Notes: generated from the sequence alone by a model not told the origin. Numbered from the stretch's first letter, positions 35,816 through 46,851 are shown. The stretch: 64,000 nt of DNA from Holothuria scabra (GCA_037179385.1 CM074179.1:67723806-67787805); one strand, 5' to 3'. Numbers and translations: made by a program.

Positions 35816-37607
35816 GTCAAATATTCAAATAGTTGCCTTGGGAAGAGGTTAAAAGTTCATAACAACGCCAGAAAAGCCCAAACGTAGCAGTTTGCTCAAG
35901 TCAATGAAAGACAAAAGCAAAATGAGACTCTGCTACTTTTTTCAAGACAAAGAACGAGGGTTTTTCTCAAAGTTCCGTTTACCATCAACCTGGATGCCTA
36001 AACCCGTATATAGTAACCGTCTTGAAGACTATCTTGAAGCGACTCTACTTGAAATAGCAAACCTCCAAATCCGCAATGCTAAAAGCAATATAAAAAAAGC
36101 GAAAATCTATGCACTAAAAGCAATTCGGAACGACCGTTCCCTTATTGTCAAGCCATTTGATAAAGGCAGAGACATTGCTATTCTCAACCGTTGAGACTAC
36201 AAAGCCGAAGTTGAAAGGCAATTAAAAAGTCATCATTACGAACAAATCCCGAGTGACATAACTCATGAGACTGTAAAAATGGTCCTAATACTCTTCAAGA
36301 TATGTTTCACAGAGATGAAATTGACGAGCAAACGTTCAAGTATCTCAATCCACATAACCACAAAATCCGAACCCTGGTCATGTACGTGCTACCTAAAATT
36401 CACAAAGCACCGCCGGCTAATTCAAAATTTGCCGGAAGACCAATGATTAGCGGTAACGGATCTCCCATCGAAAAAAATATCGGAATTCGTGGATTACTTC
36501 TTGCTTCCCATTGTCACGCAACAGAGCACCTATGTCAAAGACACCAATCATATTTTAGAAATTTTGGGAACAACCCCCCTATCAAAAAAGGTTTTACTTG
36601 CAACGCTTGACGTGGTATCCATGTACACCAATACTCCCCAAGAGGAGGCCTTGAATGCATCCTATGAAGCTTTCGGAAAGACACCTAAAAACACATACGG
36701 GATCAAACCGATATCCCCTATGTCCCTCCGCAATCTCATTAAACTCATCCTCGAAAGGAATTGTTTTGAATTTAATGGCCAAGTTTTCTCACAAAAAATT
36801 GGATGCGCCATGGGTAGCCAATCCTCGCCGGAAATCTGCGATATTGTCATGCATAGACTTGAAAATAAAATTATACCGACAGATTCCAACATAATCAAAT
36901 GGCTTCGCTACAGGGATGACATTTTATTACTCTACAACGGAACGGCCTTAGAACTTTCGAGTTTAGTGGCTAAAATGAATGAAATTCATTCTTCTCTAAA
37001 ATTCACTATGGAAATCTCTGATACCGAGGTTACTTACCTAAACCTTAAAGTCTTTAAAGGTGAAAAATTTCAGTCAAGCGGCTTCCTCGACGCTAAAGTC
37101 TACACCAAGCCGACTGAAATTTTTCAATACCTCGATCGTAACTCAGCACACCCACTTGCCACATTCAAAGGCTTTATAAAAGGCGAAGTGCTAAGATATG
37201 CTAGATTATGCAGCAACGAAACCGATTTCCTAGAGAAAAGAAACTCATTTATAGAGAAGCTTCTCACTAAAAACTATTTGCCTGAAGAGATTGCCTGAGC
37301 CATTAACGGCATTGACTATAAACAAAGAGCGAACCTCCTCACGCTTGAGAAAAATGAAACAGCGCCATCACTCGTTTTCAAAACAATCTTCACCCCACAC
37401 ATCAAAACAGGGCACCTAAAGCAAGCTTTAATAATGACCCGCAACCTACCCGCCTGTTTCCCGATCATCCGATTATCGCCTACAAAAGGGCACCAAATCT
37501 AAAAGATTTGCTTGTTAAATCACGGTTTCCCCCTGACCAGGAGTCGGAAGAAACAGAGGAAAGGTACGACGATATTTTGTTAGATGCACTTTTAGCTGCA
37601 TTATAAC
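35816..37607 (+). pseudogene. Penelope-like reverse transcriptase (PLE-1), no GIY-YIG seen
   Basis: Three frames joined by frameshifts near 36290 and 36480 plus stops at 36194 and 37298. In order: N-terminal region with LIVKPFDKGRDIAIL (PLE DKG motif), VLPKIHKAPPANSKF-GRPMISG (fingers), LDVVSMYTNTPQEEA near 36606 (motif A), NCFEFNGQVFSQKIGCAMGS (motif B), RYRDDILLLYNG at 36906-36941 (motif C, R replacing the usual I of YIDD), and LKFTMEISDTEVTYLNLKVF with DAKVYTKPTE (thumb). The end reads NLKDLLVKSRFPPDQESEE and DILLDALLAAL, then stops, with no GIY-YIG domain behind it. The deleted copy at 15 kb ends the same way. Either the family lacks the endonuclease or, as in the permuted Naiad-type PLEs, it lay upstream and was lost. 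Inactive. Confidence 0.9.
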
Positions 37608-37637
37608 TCTCAAGACAAATCCCGCCATTGCGAAAAG

Positions 37638-37696
37638 GCCACTACTGATGACGTTCTGCCGTAAAGAGCCAAGAACAGAAACCGGTCTAGTTGGTT
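37638..37696 (+). ncRNA. type I hammerhead ribozyme motif of PLE-1
   Basis: The core CTGATGA lies at 37645-37651. Helix II is GTTCT/AGAAC (5 bp, 14-nt loop, one C-A mismatch next to the core), followed by GAAA at 37678-37681. Helix III is the self-complementary ACCGGT with no loop, and the cleavage triplet GTC ends at 37687. Stem I pairs ACTA before the core with TAGT after the site, plus weaker outer pairs. Every invariant base is present. The lack of a helix III loop implies action as a dimer, as described for other Penelope hammerheads. It is sense-oriented in METTL27-like intron 2. A mutated copy is at 15734. Confidence 0.7.
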
Positions 37697-37719
37697 TAGA
37701 AAAAACCGCTTAAATACTG

Positions 37720-38147
37720 AATATTCAGTTACCCCACTTGGGGACTTAACCTGGGTAAAAGGAGAGAAAATTGAGGGCGGCAGGTATAAGAACCCTAGTC
37801 TACGTCTAAAATCACAAGTGTCACGATGGCGGAGTGGTTAAGGCGGTCGCCATGTACGTGACAGACCCGGGTTCAAGTCTTGGTCGTGACTTAATTTTCT
37901 CTTTGAATTTATTTCTTATTTCCCTTGTTCATTAGGGCTAATGCCAATGCTTTGGACTAATTTCAATTTCAAAAATCGAACTTTAACACTCCTTTCGACC
38001 TATTCATTCAACGTTCGATTTACCAAACTTCGACCTACTAAATATTCAATTACCCCGCTTGGGAACTTACCATGGTAACAGGAGAGAGAATTGAGGGCGG
38101 CAGGTATAAGAACCCTAGTCTACGTCTAAAATCACAAGTGTCACGAT
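37720..38147 (+). repeat. 321-bp tandem unit with tRNA-like insert, 1.3 copies
   Basis: A 107-bp block at 37720-37827 recurs at 38041-38147 with about 10 mismatches (shared GGCGGCAGGTATAAGAACCC, TAGTCTACGTCTAAAATCAC, AAGTGTCACGAT). A tRNA-like sequence and about 150 bp of AT-rich sequence lie between. It can be read as a tandem unit truncated by PLE-2 at 38148, or as an insertion flanked by a long duplication. Confidence 0.6.
37820..37890 (+). tRNA. tRNA-like sequence, probably a pseudogene or SINE head
   Basis: A perfect 7-bp acceptor stem GTCACGA/TCGTGAC, an A-box TGGCGGAGTGG, a 5-bp T-stem with TTCAAGT loop, and a 5-bp anticodon stem GTCGC/GTGAC. The anticodon loop reads CATGTAC (formal anticodon TGT) with A where U33 is invariant, and the D-stem has a mismatch. 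The D-loop resembles tRNA-Ser/Leu, but the long variable arm is missing. A working tRNA is unlikely. Confidence 0.5.
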
Positions 38148-38148
38148 T

Positions 38149-38301
38149 GAAAACATCAATTCGTTCCATCCCACCATCAAATTTACGGCCGACCATTCCA
38201 GGTCCAGTGTCCACTGGACACCACTGTAACCATAGAAAATGGTTCACTCAAAACAGACTTGTTTAACAAACCAACGGACAAGCACAACTACCTTCTACCC
38301 T
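38149..38301 (+). pseudogene. PLE-2 reverse transcriptase thumb, part before the palindrome
   Basis: The frame reads IENINSFHPTIKFTADHS, shifts near 38205, then TVTIENGSLKTDLFNKPTD and KHNYLLP up to the insertion point at 38301. These are typical PLE thumb sequences (HPTIKFT; KPTD-H-YL). The upstream RT palm is absent, so the copy is 5' truncated exactly where the 321-bp tandem unit ends. Across the 927-bp palindrome the frame resumes as YYPAVATLRTAPK, so this is one interrupted gene. Confidence 0.85.
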
Positions 38302-38302
38302 A

Positions 38303-39229
38303 TGGCACGCCAAAAGGCTCACCAAATATGATGATGTTCTAAAAATACACGTTCATGTACTAAAATTACACGTTCATGTACCAAAAATATACGATGATGT
38401 ACTAACTTCATATGATCATGATGTAAATTTACACCATCATGTACTAAAACCATAAGTTCATCATGTTAAATGTTACGTTGTACATGTAAAATCAGACGTT
38501 GTACATCTTAAAACACACGTTGTACATGTAAAACCGTAAGATCATCATGTTATTATTGTCACTTCCGCACGCCATACAGAGTGAGCCTTTCGGCGTACCA
38601 GAAGTCCGCCAAAAGGCTCACCGAATTTGATGTAGTTAAAGTACACGCTCATGTACTAACTGCTTACGATCATGTACAGATTTCATACGTTCATGTACTG
38701 TTTGCTTACGTTCATGTACTGATTTCATACGATCACGTACTGATTTCTTACGATCATGTACTGAAATTTAGTACATGATCGTATGAAATCAGTACATGAA
38801 CGTATGAAATCAGTACATGAACGTATGAAATTTGTACATGATCGTAAGCAGTTAGTACATGAACGTGTACTTTTACTACATCAAATTCGGTGAGCCTTTT
38901 GGCGGACTTCTGGTACGCCGAAAGGCTCACTCTGTATGGCGTGCGGAAGAGACAATAATAACATGATGATCTTACGTATTTACATGTACAACGTGTGTTT
39001 TAAGATGTACAACGTGTGATTTTACATGTACAACGTAACATTTAACATGATGAACTTATGGTTTTAGTACATGATGGTGTAAATTTACATCATGATCATA
39101 TGAAGTTAGTACATCATCGTATATTTTTGGTACATGAACGTGTAATTTTAGTACATGAAGGTGTAATTTTAGTACATGAACGTGTATTTTTAGAACATCA
39201 TCATATTTGGTGAGCCTTTTGGCGTGCCA
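38303..39229. mobile_element. 927-bp near-perfect palindrome inserted at TA
   Basis: The arms, each about 463 bp, are inverted copies at an estimated 95% or better, centred near 38766. The ends are TGGCACGCCAAAAGGCTCACC and its complement, with TA on both sides (38301-38302, 39230-39231). Removing the element and one TA restores the reading frame of PLE-2. Each arm holds about ten variants of ACG(A/T)TCATGTACT at 20-25-bp spacing, three ACGTTGTACAT words and a second copy of the terminal word (GCCAAAAGGCTCACC) at 38611. The right arm has one extra spacer unit near 39146-39168. There is no coding capacity. The transposase source is unknown; the TA target suggests a Tc1/mariner-like enzyme. Confidence 0.9.
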
Positions 39230-39231
39230 TA

Positions 39232-40112
39232 CTACCCAGCAGTTGCCACCCTCCGCACTGCACCAAAAACATTCCGTACAGTCAAGCACTCCGCATAAAA
39301 TGCATCTGTTCCTCTGAAACAGATTTTGACACTCGGGCAAAGGAACTATCTGGCTACCTCCGTAACCGGCAGTATTTTCGGGGTTCAATTGAAAATGCCA
39401 TCAAAAAGGCAAAAGAAACCCCTCGCTCGCAAACTCTGACGTACAAAACTCGTCAGCGCAATTCCGACAGAGTGCCGTTGGTAACTGAGTACCATCCCGG
39501 TCTACCACCACTAGACAAATTCATCAAAAAGCATATGCCCACACTTCAGAGCACCGATCGCCTAAGGTCTATCTTTCCCCAACCCCCGTTGTTGCCTTCA
39601 AGCGGCCCTCAAATTTACGGGACATTTTGGTTCGGGCAAAATTCCAGGACAAAGCCTCAGTCGAGGAAAACAACGAAAATTTTGGTTGTTCACCTTGCCC
39701 TTCCAACTGCAAGACGTGCGCCCTGGTTGATTCCACAAAAGGCTTCCAGAGCAATCAAAATGCACGCACCTTCCAAATTAGACAAGAAATTAATTGTCTT
39801 TCCAAAAATGTCATTTATCTCATATACTGCAATTTATGTGGTGTGCAGTATGTAGGAGAATCTAAAAATACTCTTCGAATGAGAATGACACAGCACAGGT
39901 CAGCAATTAAAACCAAAAAGGTTGAACAACCTGTTGCAAACCATTTCAATTTCCCTCATCATTCTATCAAAAACTTACGGGTAATTGCTATCGACCAAAA
40001 CGATACATGGACCGACAAAGCTAGAAAAGCTAAAGAAAATTTCTGGGAACTCAATCTCAAAACCACATCGCCTTTCGGCTTGAACATCAGGAGCGATTTA
40101 CCAGCTTGCTGA
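39232..40112 (+). pseudogene. PLE-2, RT end, connector and GIY-YIG endonuclease
   Basis: It continues PLE-2. Frames joined by shifts near 39275 and 39600 give CSSETDFDTRAKELSGYLRN, VPLVTEYHPGLPPLDKFIKK (the PLE connector), and from 39627 an open frame of 161 codons. That frame holds the zinc-binding CSPCPSNCKTC, then INCLSKNVIYLIYCNLCG and VQYVGESKNTLRMRMTQH: the GIY-YIG core with the PLE-type cysteine insert, catalytic-region R residues and the H of the R-x-H helix. A downstream WELNLKTTSPFGLNIR matches the usual C-terminus, and a stop lies at 40110-40112. The endonuclease domain alone is intact in frame; the element as a whole is inactive. Confidence 0.9.
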
Positions 40113-40348
40113 TAACACCAACCTAAATAATCCGATCAGGCCATTCCGGCCTAACAATTTCTCTAATTACTTTGAAGAGGGTTTTCCTATTGTTGATGGG
40201 TTACACCCGAGTAATCCGATCAGACCCTCCCGGTCAATCAACCTGCTCAATTGCCTTAAGAAGGATTATCCTGTCACAATAGAGGTGAGACCATTGTCAA
40301 CACCTTTAAAAGCTTCCAAAACTTCTCACTCCTCGTCATTCTCTGACC

Positions 40349-40391
40349 AAGTATTGACAAAGAGGTAGTATTCCTCGAAAGCTCTACTTCA
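40349..40391 (+). ncRNA. degenerate hammerhead-like motif of PLE-2
   Basis: Stem I AAGTA/TACTT (5 bp) encloses TTGACAA in place of CTGANGA, helix II GAGG/CCTC with a 7-nt loop, GAAA, and AGCT with a CTC site. Two core positions differ and one extra A is present, so activity is not expected. Its place 240 nt after the GIY-YIG stop fits the position of hammerheads in the other PLEs here, and a short (TA)n tract follows at 40508. Confidence 0.35.
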
Positions 40392-40507
40392 AACCTTTTG
40401 GCTGTTTAATTTATCTAAATTCTAGCCTTCCGCTATTTGTATCTCCTCGGAGATCCAGCCTTTCAATTCTGTAGCACCGTTGTTTTACAGTTTCTCCGTC
40501 ATGTTTA

Positions 40508-40532
40508 CATATATATATATATATATATATAA
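40508..40532. repeat. short (TA)n tract
   Basis: About 12 TA units at the presumed 3' end of PLE-2, immediately upstream of PLE-3. Confidence 0.9.
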
Positions 40533-40559
40533 ATAAACATAAAAAAAACACCTTCACGA

Positions 40560-42463
40560 ATTTCTCCAAAACACAAAACGAAAGAAATTACAGACTCTAC
40601 GATCAGCCAAACCCACTCCCAAAGCCGTTGGTAATGATTACACCAAACTTGTGGTAACAATACGGCCTGTACTTCAACTAAGTGACAGAGAACCATCTAT
40701 TCTCAGCAAAGGTTTAAATATTATTCTTGAGGTATCTTAGGTTGAAATATTACTTTGAGGGCAAACCACCGGAAGCTCCAGAGGATGAGCTTGTTGAGTT
40801 ACAAGGAAAATTAGCCACATGGACCCCGAATGCTGGTGAAAACGCTACCTTAGACAGAGTAAATTACACCATTAACGGTAAGATTGACCGCCATATTCCT
40901 CTCCACTCGACTTACCGTTCCATCTTACCAAGGGGGTTCTTTCCGTCTTTAAATCTCTTAAAAGTAGTCGTGATATTATCATTAAACAGGCTTATAAAGG
41001 AGGTGCCTCAGTGGTATGTCGAACATATTTATATATGGCTGAAGTGGAACGATAACTCAGTGATACAGAGTTGTACCAGGAACTAGAAAGTGACCCAACT
41101 ACTGATAATCAGAATATTGCAATCAAGGTCGTCAAATCACTAATCAGTTCCAATCGATTACCTACTACAGCCTCAAGTTTGATTCACCCTTGCCCACAGA
41201 TCTCCAATTTCTATATGCTCCCTTTAATCCACAAAAAGGACACTGCAGGGAGACCTACTGTCTCGTCACATAGTTACCCCACGGTCATGTTATCGGAATA
41301 TTTGGATTCATTCCTCTAAAAACATGTGCAAAAATTACCATCGTTTGTGCAGGACATGCCACATTTTCTGTTTTTAAGTCAGGATTTCGAATTTCCAGCT
41401 ACAGGTGAGGAAATATTTTTATTCAGTATGGATGTTTCCACCTTATATTCATCAATACCCCACAATTTCGCTTTGGAGGCACTTCGTCTCTATCTACATC
41501 AACGCTCTGACCAAACCATTACAACAACCACGCTTCTCCGGCCCACTGAATTAGTGTTTACCACCATTTTTTTTTTCCTTCATTTTAATGGTAGGTTTTT
41601 TCAACAAATTAAGGAAGTGGCCACGGGCACAAAAATGGGGCCTTCAATCGCTTGTTTAGCGATGGGATACTTTGAAGAGCGTCTGCTCTCCGAATTTCAG
41701 GGTAATTGTCATATTTTGTACAGGACTAGAGATACATTGATGATATGGCTGAAGCTGCAGTGGGACCTAGAATTGAATTAGAGCGCTTTATCAATTTGTT
41801 TCCAACTTTTACCCATTCTTAAAATTTACCTATGCAATGTCTACTTCATCTGTGAAGTTTTTGGACCTTAAACTATCTATAAATGGTTGTACGATTTTAT
41901 CTGATATCTTTTTTAACCCTTCTGATTCTCATAACCATCTTTTGTTCTCGTGAGGTCATCCTCGTTTTCGCGTTAATTTCATTCCTTTCTCACAACTATT
42001 AGGTTCCAAACGAATGTGCTCAAACCACTCTGACCTTACCGGAGCTTCCCATCAAATTGTTGATTTTTTTGAGGCCCGTGGTTATCCACCCAGTGTCACT
42101 GCCCAAGCTACCCAACGTATAGCAAATATCAATGGAAACAATGACCTCTAACCAAAACGTAAGAGTGAAAATTCTGATCGCATTACATTGGTACTCCCTT
42201 TTCACCCGTCAGTTAGCCCCATTCACCGCGTTAATTACAGACATTAAAGAACCTTGTTATCTGATCCTTCCACTAAAGATATTTTCACCCTTCTCCCTAT
42301 CACTGCATGTACCCGAGAAAGGAACATTTCTGATCATCTTGTTCGGGCCGCTCAACCCTTCCCACCCACTAGTCTAACCCCCGGCACCCTTCCTTGTGAA
42401 CGCAGGAGGTGTAACACATGTCCCTTTGTCCCTTTGTCCCCAAAGAACAACTCGTCAGGATGA
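40560..42463 (+). pseudogene. Penelope-like reverse transcriptase PLE-3, lacking GIY-YIG
   Basis: N-terminal part with LSAKV/LSKGLN-like text at about 40705, LRLKYYFEGKPPEAPEDE, and AYKGGASVV at 40990 (DKGG motif, D changed to Y). FYMLPLIHKKDTAGRPTVSS lies near 41210 (fingers), FSMDVSTLYSSIPHNFALEA at 41421 (motif A), and FNGRFFQQIKEVATGTKMGP near 41585 (motif B). YIDDMAEAA at 41733 (motif C, catalytic DD intact) lies in a shifted frame. VKFLDLKLSINGC and FFNPSDSHNHLLFS (thumb) and PCERRRCNTCPFV near 42395 (connector with cysteines) follow. The sequence stops before any GIY-YIG core, so it is 3' truncated. Multiple stops and shifts are present. Sense orientation in METTL27-like intron 2. Confidence 0.9.
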
Positions 42464-43193
42464 ATGGTCTTTCGGGTACCTTTTTTTTGTCTCCATCTTT
42501 ATTTTATTTCTCTTCATTTCATAATAGCAATTTTCATACAATTTTATTTTATTTCTTTTAGATAGCATATAGCAAGTATAAATATATCATTCGAATTCAT
42601 TCTAAAATATTCTTTGATAAATTGTCCTAATAATGCAAGAAAATATGATTGCAAGCTTAATAGTGTTTTCACATTCTAACAATACGTTTTAATTCTGTAA
42701 TAACATTCAATACGAAAAAAAGGAAACAAAGCTGACGACATCTAGAAAGTCTGAATTGAAGCGGTGACTAAATTTCAATTACGACTTGAACAAAAATATT
42801 TGTCATAAGCCATACTGCATAACGAAAATAAATGTTAATGTAAATGTTAATATTAGTATGGGTTGCAAAGTATTACAAAACATTATGATTCAATTAAATA
42901 ACATGGGACACTCCTTAAAAACTTCCTCGTACTCAGAAAAGGGGATACAATTTCGTGACTTGATTTGATTAGAAATACGATTTTCTACCTGAATATGAAA
43001 TTTAAACATATACAGAAATTCATCAAAAAGTGGGATGTCCTCATTAATTTTCTTACTGAAAATATAGTATTTCTTTAGAAAAATTGAAAAAAAGTGTAGG
43101 GGTGCTTTAGTAGAAATTAATAGCCAATGAAATTTGATACTGTTTGAAATGTTTGAATAACTTTCCCTGTAGATCCAGCATTACCCTCCATCA
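42464..43193. other. intron 2 stretch, no recognised feature
   Basis: AT-rich DNA after the truncated PLE-3. No motif or repeat recognised. Confidence 0.5.
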
Positions 43194-43195
43194 TA

Positions 43196-43447
43196 CACTC
43201 TTAAAAAGTTGCTTAAAAAAATCACCAACACTGGTCACGATTGTCAAATACCTGAAATTGAGTTAGATTTTCCCTAATATGTGTCGTTTATTTGGTCAAC
43301 CCACAGGCTGGTTACCCAATTAAGTGGTTCAAAGCTTCTTGGATAACCCATTAATCAACAATTGTTTGGTAAAATTTAACCAATTTCAGGTATTTGACAT
43401 ACGTGACCAGTGTTGGTAAGTTTTTTTCAACCAAATTTTTTTGAGTG
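43196..43447. mobile_element. MITE family A, copy 2
   Basis: Ends CACTCTTAAAAAG and its inverse TTTTTTGAGTG are flanked by TA on each side (43194-43195, 43448-43449). The arms share TCAAATACCTGAAATT/AATTTCAGGTATTTGA and ACACTGGTCACG with copy 1 at 6658-6908. The central 100 bp are also related, including ACCCAATTAAGTGGT and its complement in copy 1. It is the less worn copy of the two. Confidence 0.85.
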
Positions 43448-43449
43448 TA

Positions 43450-46285
43450 CATAGGTAGACAACCAATAATGTTGCTTTATATTGCCTGCAGCGGCACCAA
43501 ATTAATAAATAAATTGAATGCAATGTCCACTTAATTTGCCGCGATGACTCACAGATTTCTCATGGTGCACCAAAGCTCAAGAAAAATTACATTACTTAAA
43601 AATTTGAATCTTTTGAACCCTACATGCTATTGAGATGCAGTTTTCACCTCCTCAAAGCGGATTTTATTCTGCATATGTTGGAATTAATGAACTTTGTCTC
43701 CCGAATCTGCCTTTAACAAAACATAATTTGCGAAATGATCAGATTAAGCAAGGGCTTTCACATTTTTTGGCGTGGAAAGGCAAATTCTACTCATCGTAAA
43801 ATTTCTTCACCGCCTTCCTGCGAAGGGGTGTTGGCTCAGAGATATCCCTACTTGGCTTTTTGTTTCGAAGGGCTAAGATGCAAAATGGTGCTCCATTTTG
43901 CTTCTCATTATGGTCGACCCATATGCATGCTGTAAATGCCCTGATGTTTGTTTTTTCAATGAATTATTACTCGTAATTTAGAGAATAAACGAAATGTTAT
44001 TTGCATGACTGCATTGTTCTGGTCTCATTTTTCAGTGTAATTTAAAGAATGATGAAATCATGTAGACAGTATTCCTCACTTACCTTACCCTCCGACCAGG
44101 CACTCCCCAGCTCCCCATCCAGCTAATCCACTGATAAAACGTACCGCTGTCACTGGTTGAAATCGTCGTGTATATCGTTTCGAGAAGAAATCATGCAAGA
44201 GAAAATTTGCTGGTGTCTTTGACGCTTTTGAGGCTAATACCCGATTTCAAGGTATTTACGGCCTTTTTAAACATAAAAACATGGAAGAATGGCCCTCAGG
44301 TCCCATGCATGATCCTTTGCCAGCAAATTTGTCGCCCACATCATATCCTTTTCCGGAAAATTTTGCTTTTAAATGTGGAATCTCGTAGCAAACCCAATTG
44401 GGAGCAGGGTGTGGAGTCGAAGCTCAAAATATCCCAAGGAAAGATCGCATTTTTTTTTCTTTTTATCTAGTGGTCTGTCACTAGTTGTAGCCAAAGATCT
44501 CACTATCATGATATTGTCATTTTCTGACTGCAGACGGCCATTGAATGAAAACAAGTTCATTGAGAAAAAAAAGGATTGGAACCAGTAAGAGTATTTGAAC
44601 GTGTCGAATTTGTTGGGATACTTTGTTTCGTTGGCGCACGATCCGATGGGGGGGGGGGGTGGAGACTGCCTCGACAGATTTCTGCAAAGTGTAAAATTTG
44701 GGCAGTGATCAAGGAAAAAGCGTACAGCCACTTGAGTGTTAAAAAATGGCATGGCTTTTAAGATTCAAATTTCTTAAGCGTGCCCGAACTTTCTAAAAAG
44801 AAAAAAAAGAAACTTCATAGTAGCTGTAAAATTTTCATGACAAATCAACAATTTTAGTTCAGTTTTACTTCCAAGTTGTTCAAAGCACAATGTTCGGAAT
44901 GGTCGAATATGCAAGTTCTTTCAAGCATTTGCCCGAAAAGGGAAACTGTAATAGTCAGGGTAACAAATTTATGAGAAGCATGTGGCTAAAATATCATTCT
45001 CCGGCTTGTTTTTAAATGTTTTGAAACATAGTGCATGAAATGGCCGATTTTTTATTTAAACTTACTTTTCTGCTTAACTACGTTAAGCAGAAAAGACTGT
45101 GTTCAAAGTAAAACTTTCGTGGAAAATAAAAGCTATAACTAAGATTTGCGACATATTTAGGTAGCTTGTAAGAAAAGGTTTTCCTCAGCACCACATAAGG
45201 TAACGTAGGCTTGAAAAACTGCCCGAAATGGTTGCAAACTAAAGATAAGTAATAAATTAACTTTCAAGCCACGGGAAGTCTCATTTTTGGCTTTTTTGTA
45301 GGTATTTAAATACTTCCATTAAATATAAGACGCCTGGTAGCAGCATCCTGTTACTAGTCATCTTCCCCAGTAAGAATTAAGTTGTTGAAAAGGGCTATGT
45401 TCCAGTGTCCACTGAATTGATAAAATTGTGTATAAAGCTTTCCAAATCCCTCCTCTGATTTATACTACTAACGCCTTATGAAAAAAAGCTGATGATATTT
45501 CACGTTAAAGGATAGCTTTACACGAATTTTCAGGAATACTTTTGAGAATATTTTTTCACATGAAATCCAAATCGGCAACTGAACAAAGAATTACTCCAAT
45601 TTCGGGTCCACAGCAGTGTCAGCTACGTAATTTTGGCATGTTTCCCGCAAACTACGGGGGTCCGTGTTGAAAACTGCTAAATCTTGTCACATACTGCCCG
45701 AATATGTCTCGACTCTTTGTCTCTGGTATGGCCTTCTCGCTTTTAACAAGGTTTGGGAAGTCACAGGATGGACTGGGATTGATTAATTCAGTTAAATTTT
45801 TGGGCATAGTATATCTTCCCGTCTGCCAGGGTAATGTGACAATTGTCAGTATCCCAGCACTTTGTTCAACCTTTTCCCGAATATTCTACCATTTCGGGCA
45901 AAGGTTTTAACCCCAAAAGTTCTTTTTAATAATTCGGATACGATTCAGTTATTTCGGGCGAAATGCTCAATGCTATGAAAGGAGTCTATAAGGAATTATT
46001 ATGTTGTATAAGTTTCCAGAACTATATATATGTCTCATTTTTTTGTAGTCATTTTGAGTTTTCATAAAAAAAAAAAAAAAACCCTGACTTTAATGCCTTT
46101 TAATTTTGGGCTGAAGTTTTGGAGAATTCAGGCGGAATTACGATTTCACTCTGTTACAAAAAATTTCCAGATTGCCAGACTACAGAACTAGTCTAATGGC
46201 TATCCGAATTTTTCAAATCCTTTCCTAAATTTCAAATCTTGAGCAAATTTTGTGGGCAATCTCCCCCCTAACTCGACTTCGCACA
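43450..46285. other. intron 2 stretch with one tight hairpin
   Basis: No gene recognised; open frames here have no motif. At 45065-45095 CTTTTCTGCTTAAC and GTTAAGCAGAAAAG form a perfect 14-bp stem with a 3-nt loop. A G-run lies near 44648. Confidence 0.5.
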
Positions 46286-46287
46286 CG

Positions 46288-46850
46288 TTTGTCTTTGTTT
46301 GAAATTTCAACCCATGGGTAGGAGTCTAAATTTACCCACAAACACTCTCTCTGGTGAACGAAACGACAGTGAAAGTCAAAGGGAGTAAAGCAAAAGCTTT
46401 TCACCAGTGAAGAGTTACATAGGCTTAGCGTATGTGTCTCTAGACTGGACGATCCTCTCTAAGAGAGCGTTTACCAAATCCCAGAAATCATGTTATACAA
46501 AAACTGCAACATTCGCAGATAATTGGAAACACACACAGAAAAGAAATGAAATATGGCTACCTCTTTTTTTTTTGAAGTCGGTTCCCCCTTCCAGTGGGGG
46601 AGCTGTTATATGGTCGGGGGGGGGTAGCCCCCCCACCGACCAAAATCTTTGTCTTTGTTTGAAATTTCAACCCATGGGTAGGAGTCTAAATTTACCCACA
46701 AACACTCTCTCTGGTGAACGAAACGACAGTGAAAGTCAAAGGGGGTAAAGCAAGAGCTTTTCACCAGTGTATAGTTACATAGGCTTAGCGTATGTGTCTC
46801 TAGACTGGACGATCCTCTCTAAGAGAGCGTTTGCCAAATCCCTGAAATCC
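46288..46850 (+). repeat. direct duplication, 200-bp copies 360 bp apart
   Basis: The blocks at 46288-46490 and 46648-46850 are nearly identical (about 97% by eye). They start at TTTGTCTTTGTTTGAAATTT and end after AAGAGAGCGTTT-CCAAATCCC. The spacer ends in a short G/C hairpin (GGTCGG, G-run, C-run, CCGACC). This is a local, recent duplication in intron 2. Confidence 0.85.
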
Positions 46851-46851
46851 T

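Noticed and set aside
37820..37890. Functional tRNA-Thr(TGT)
   Set aside because: A replaces the invariant U33, the D-stem has a mismatch, and the D-loop type does not fit Thr.
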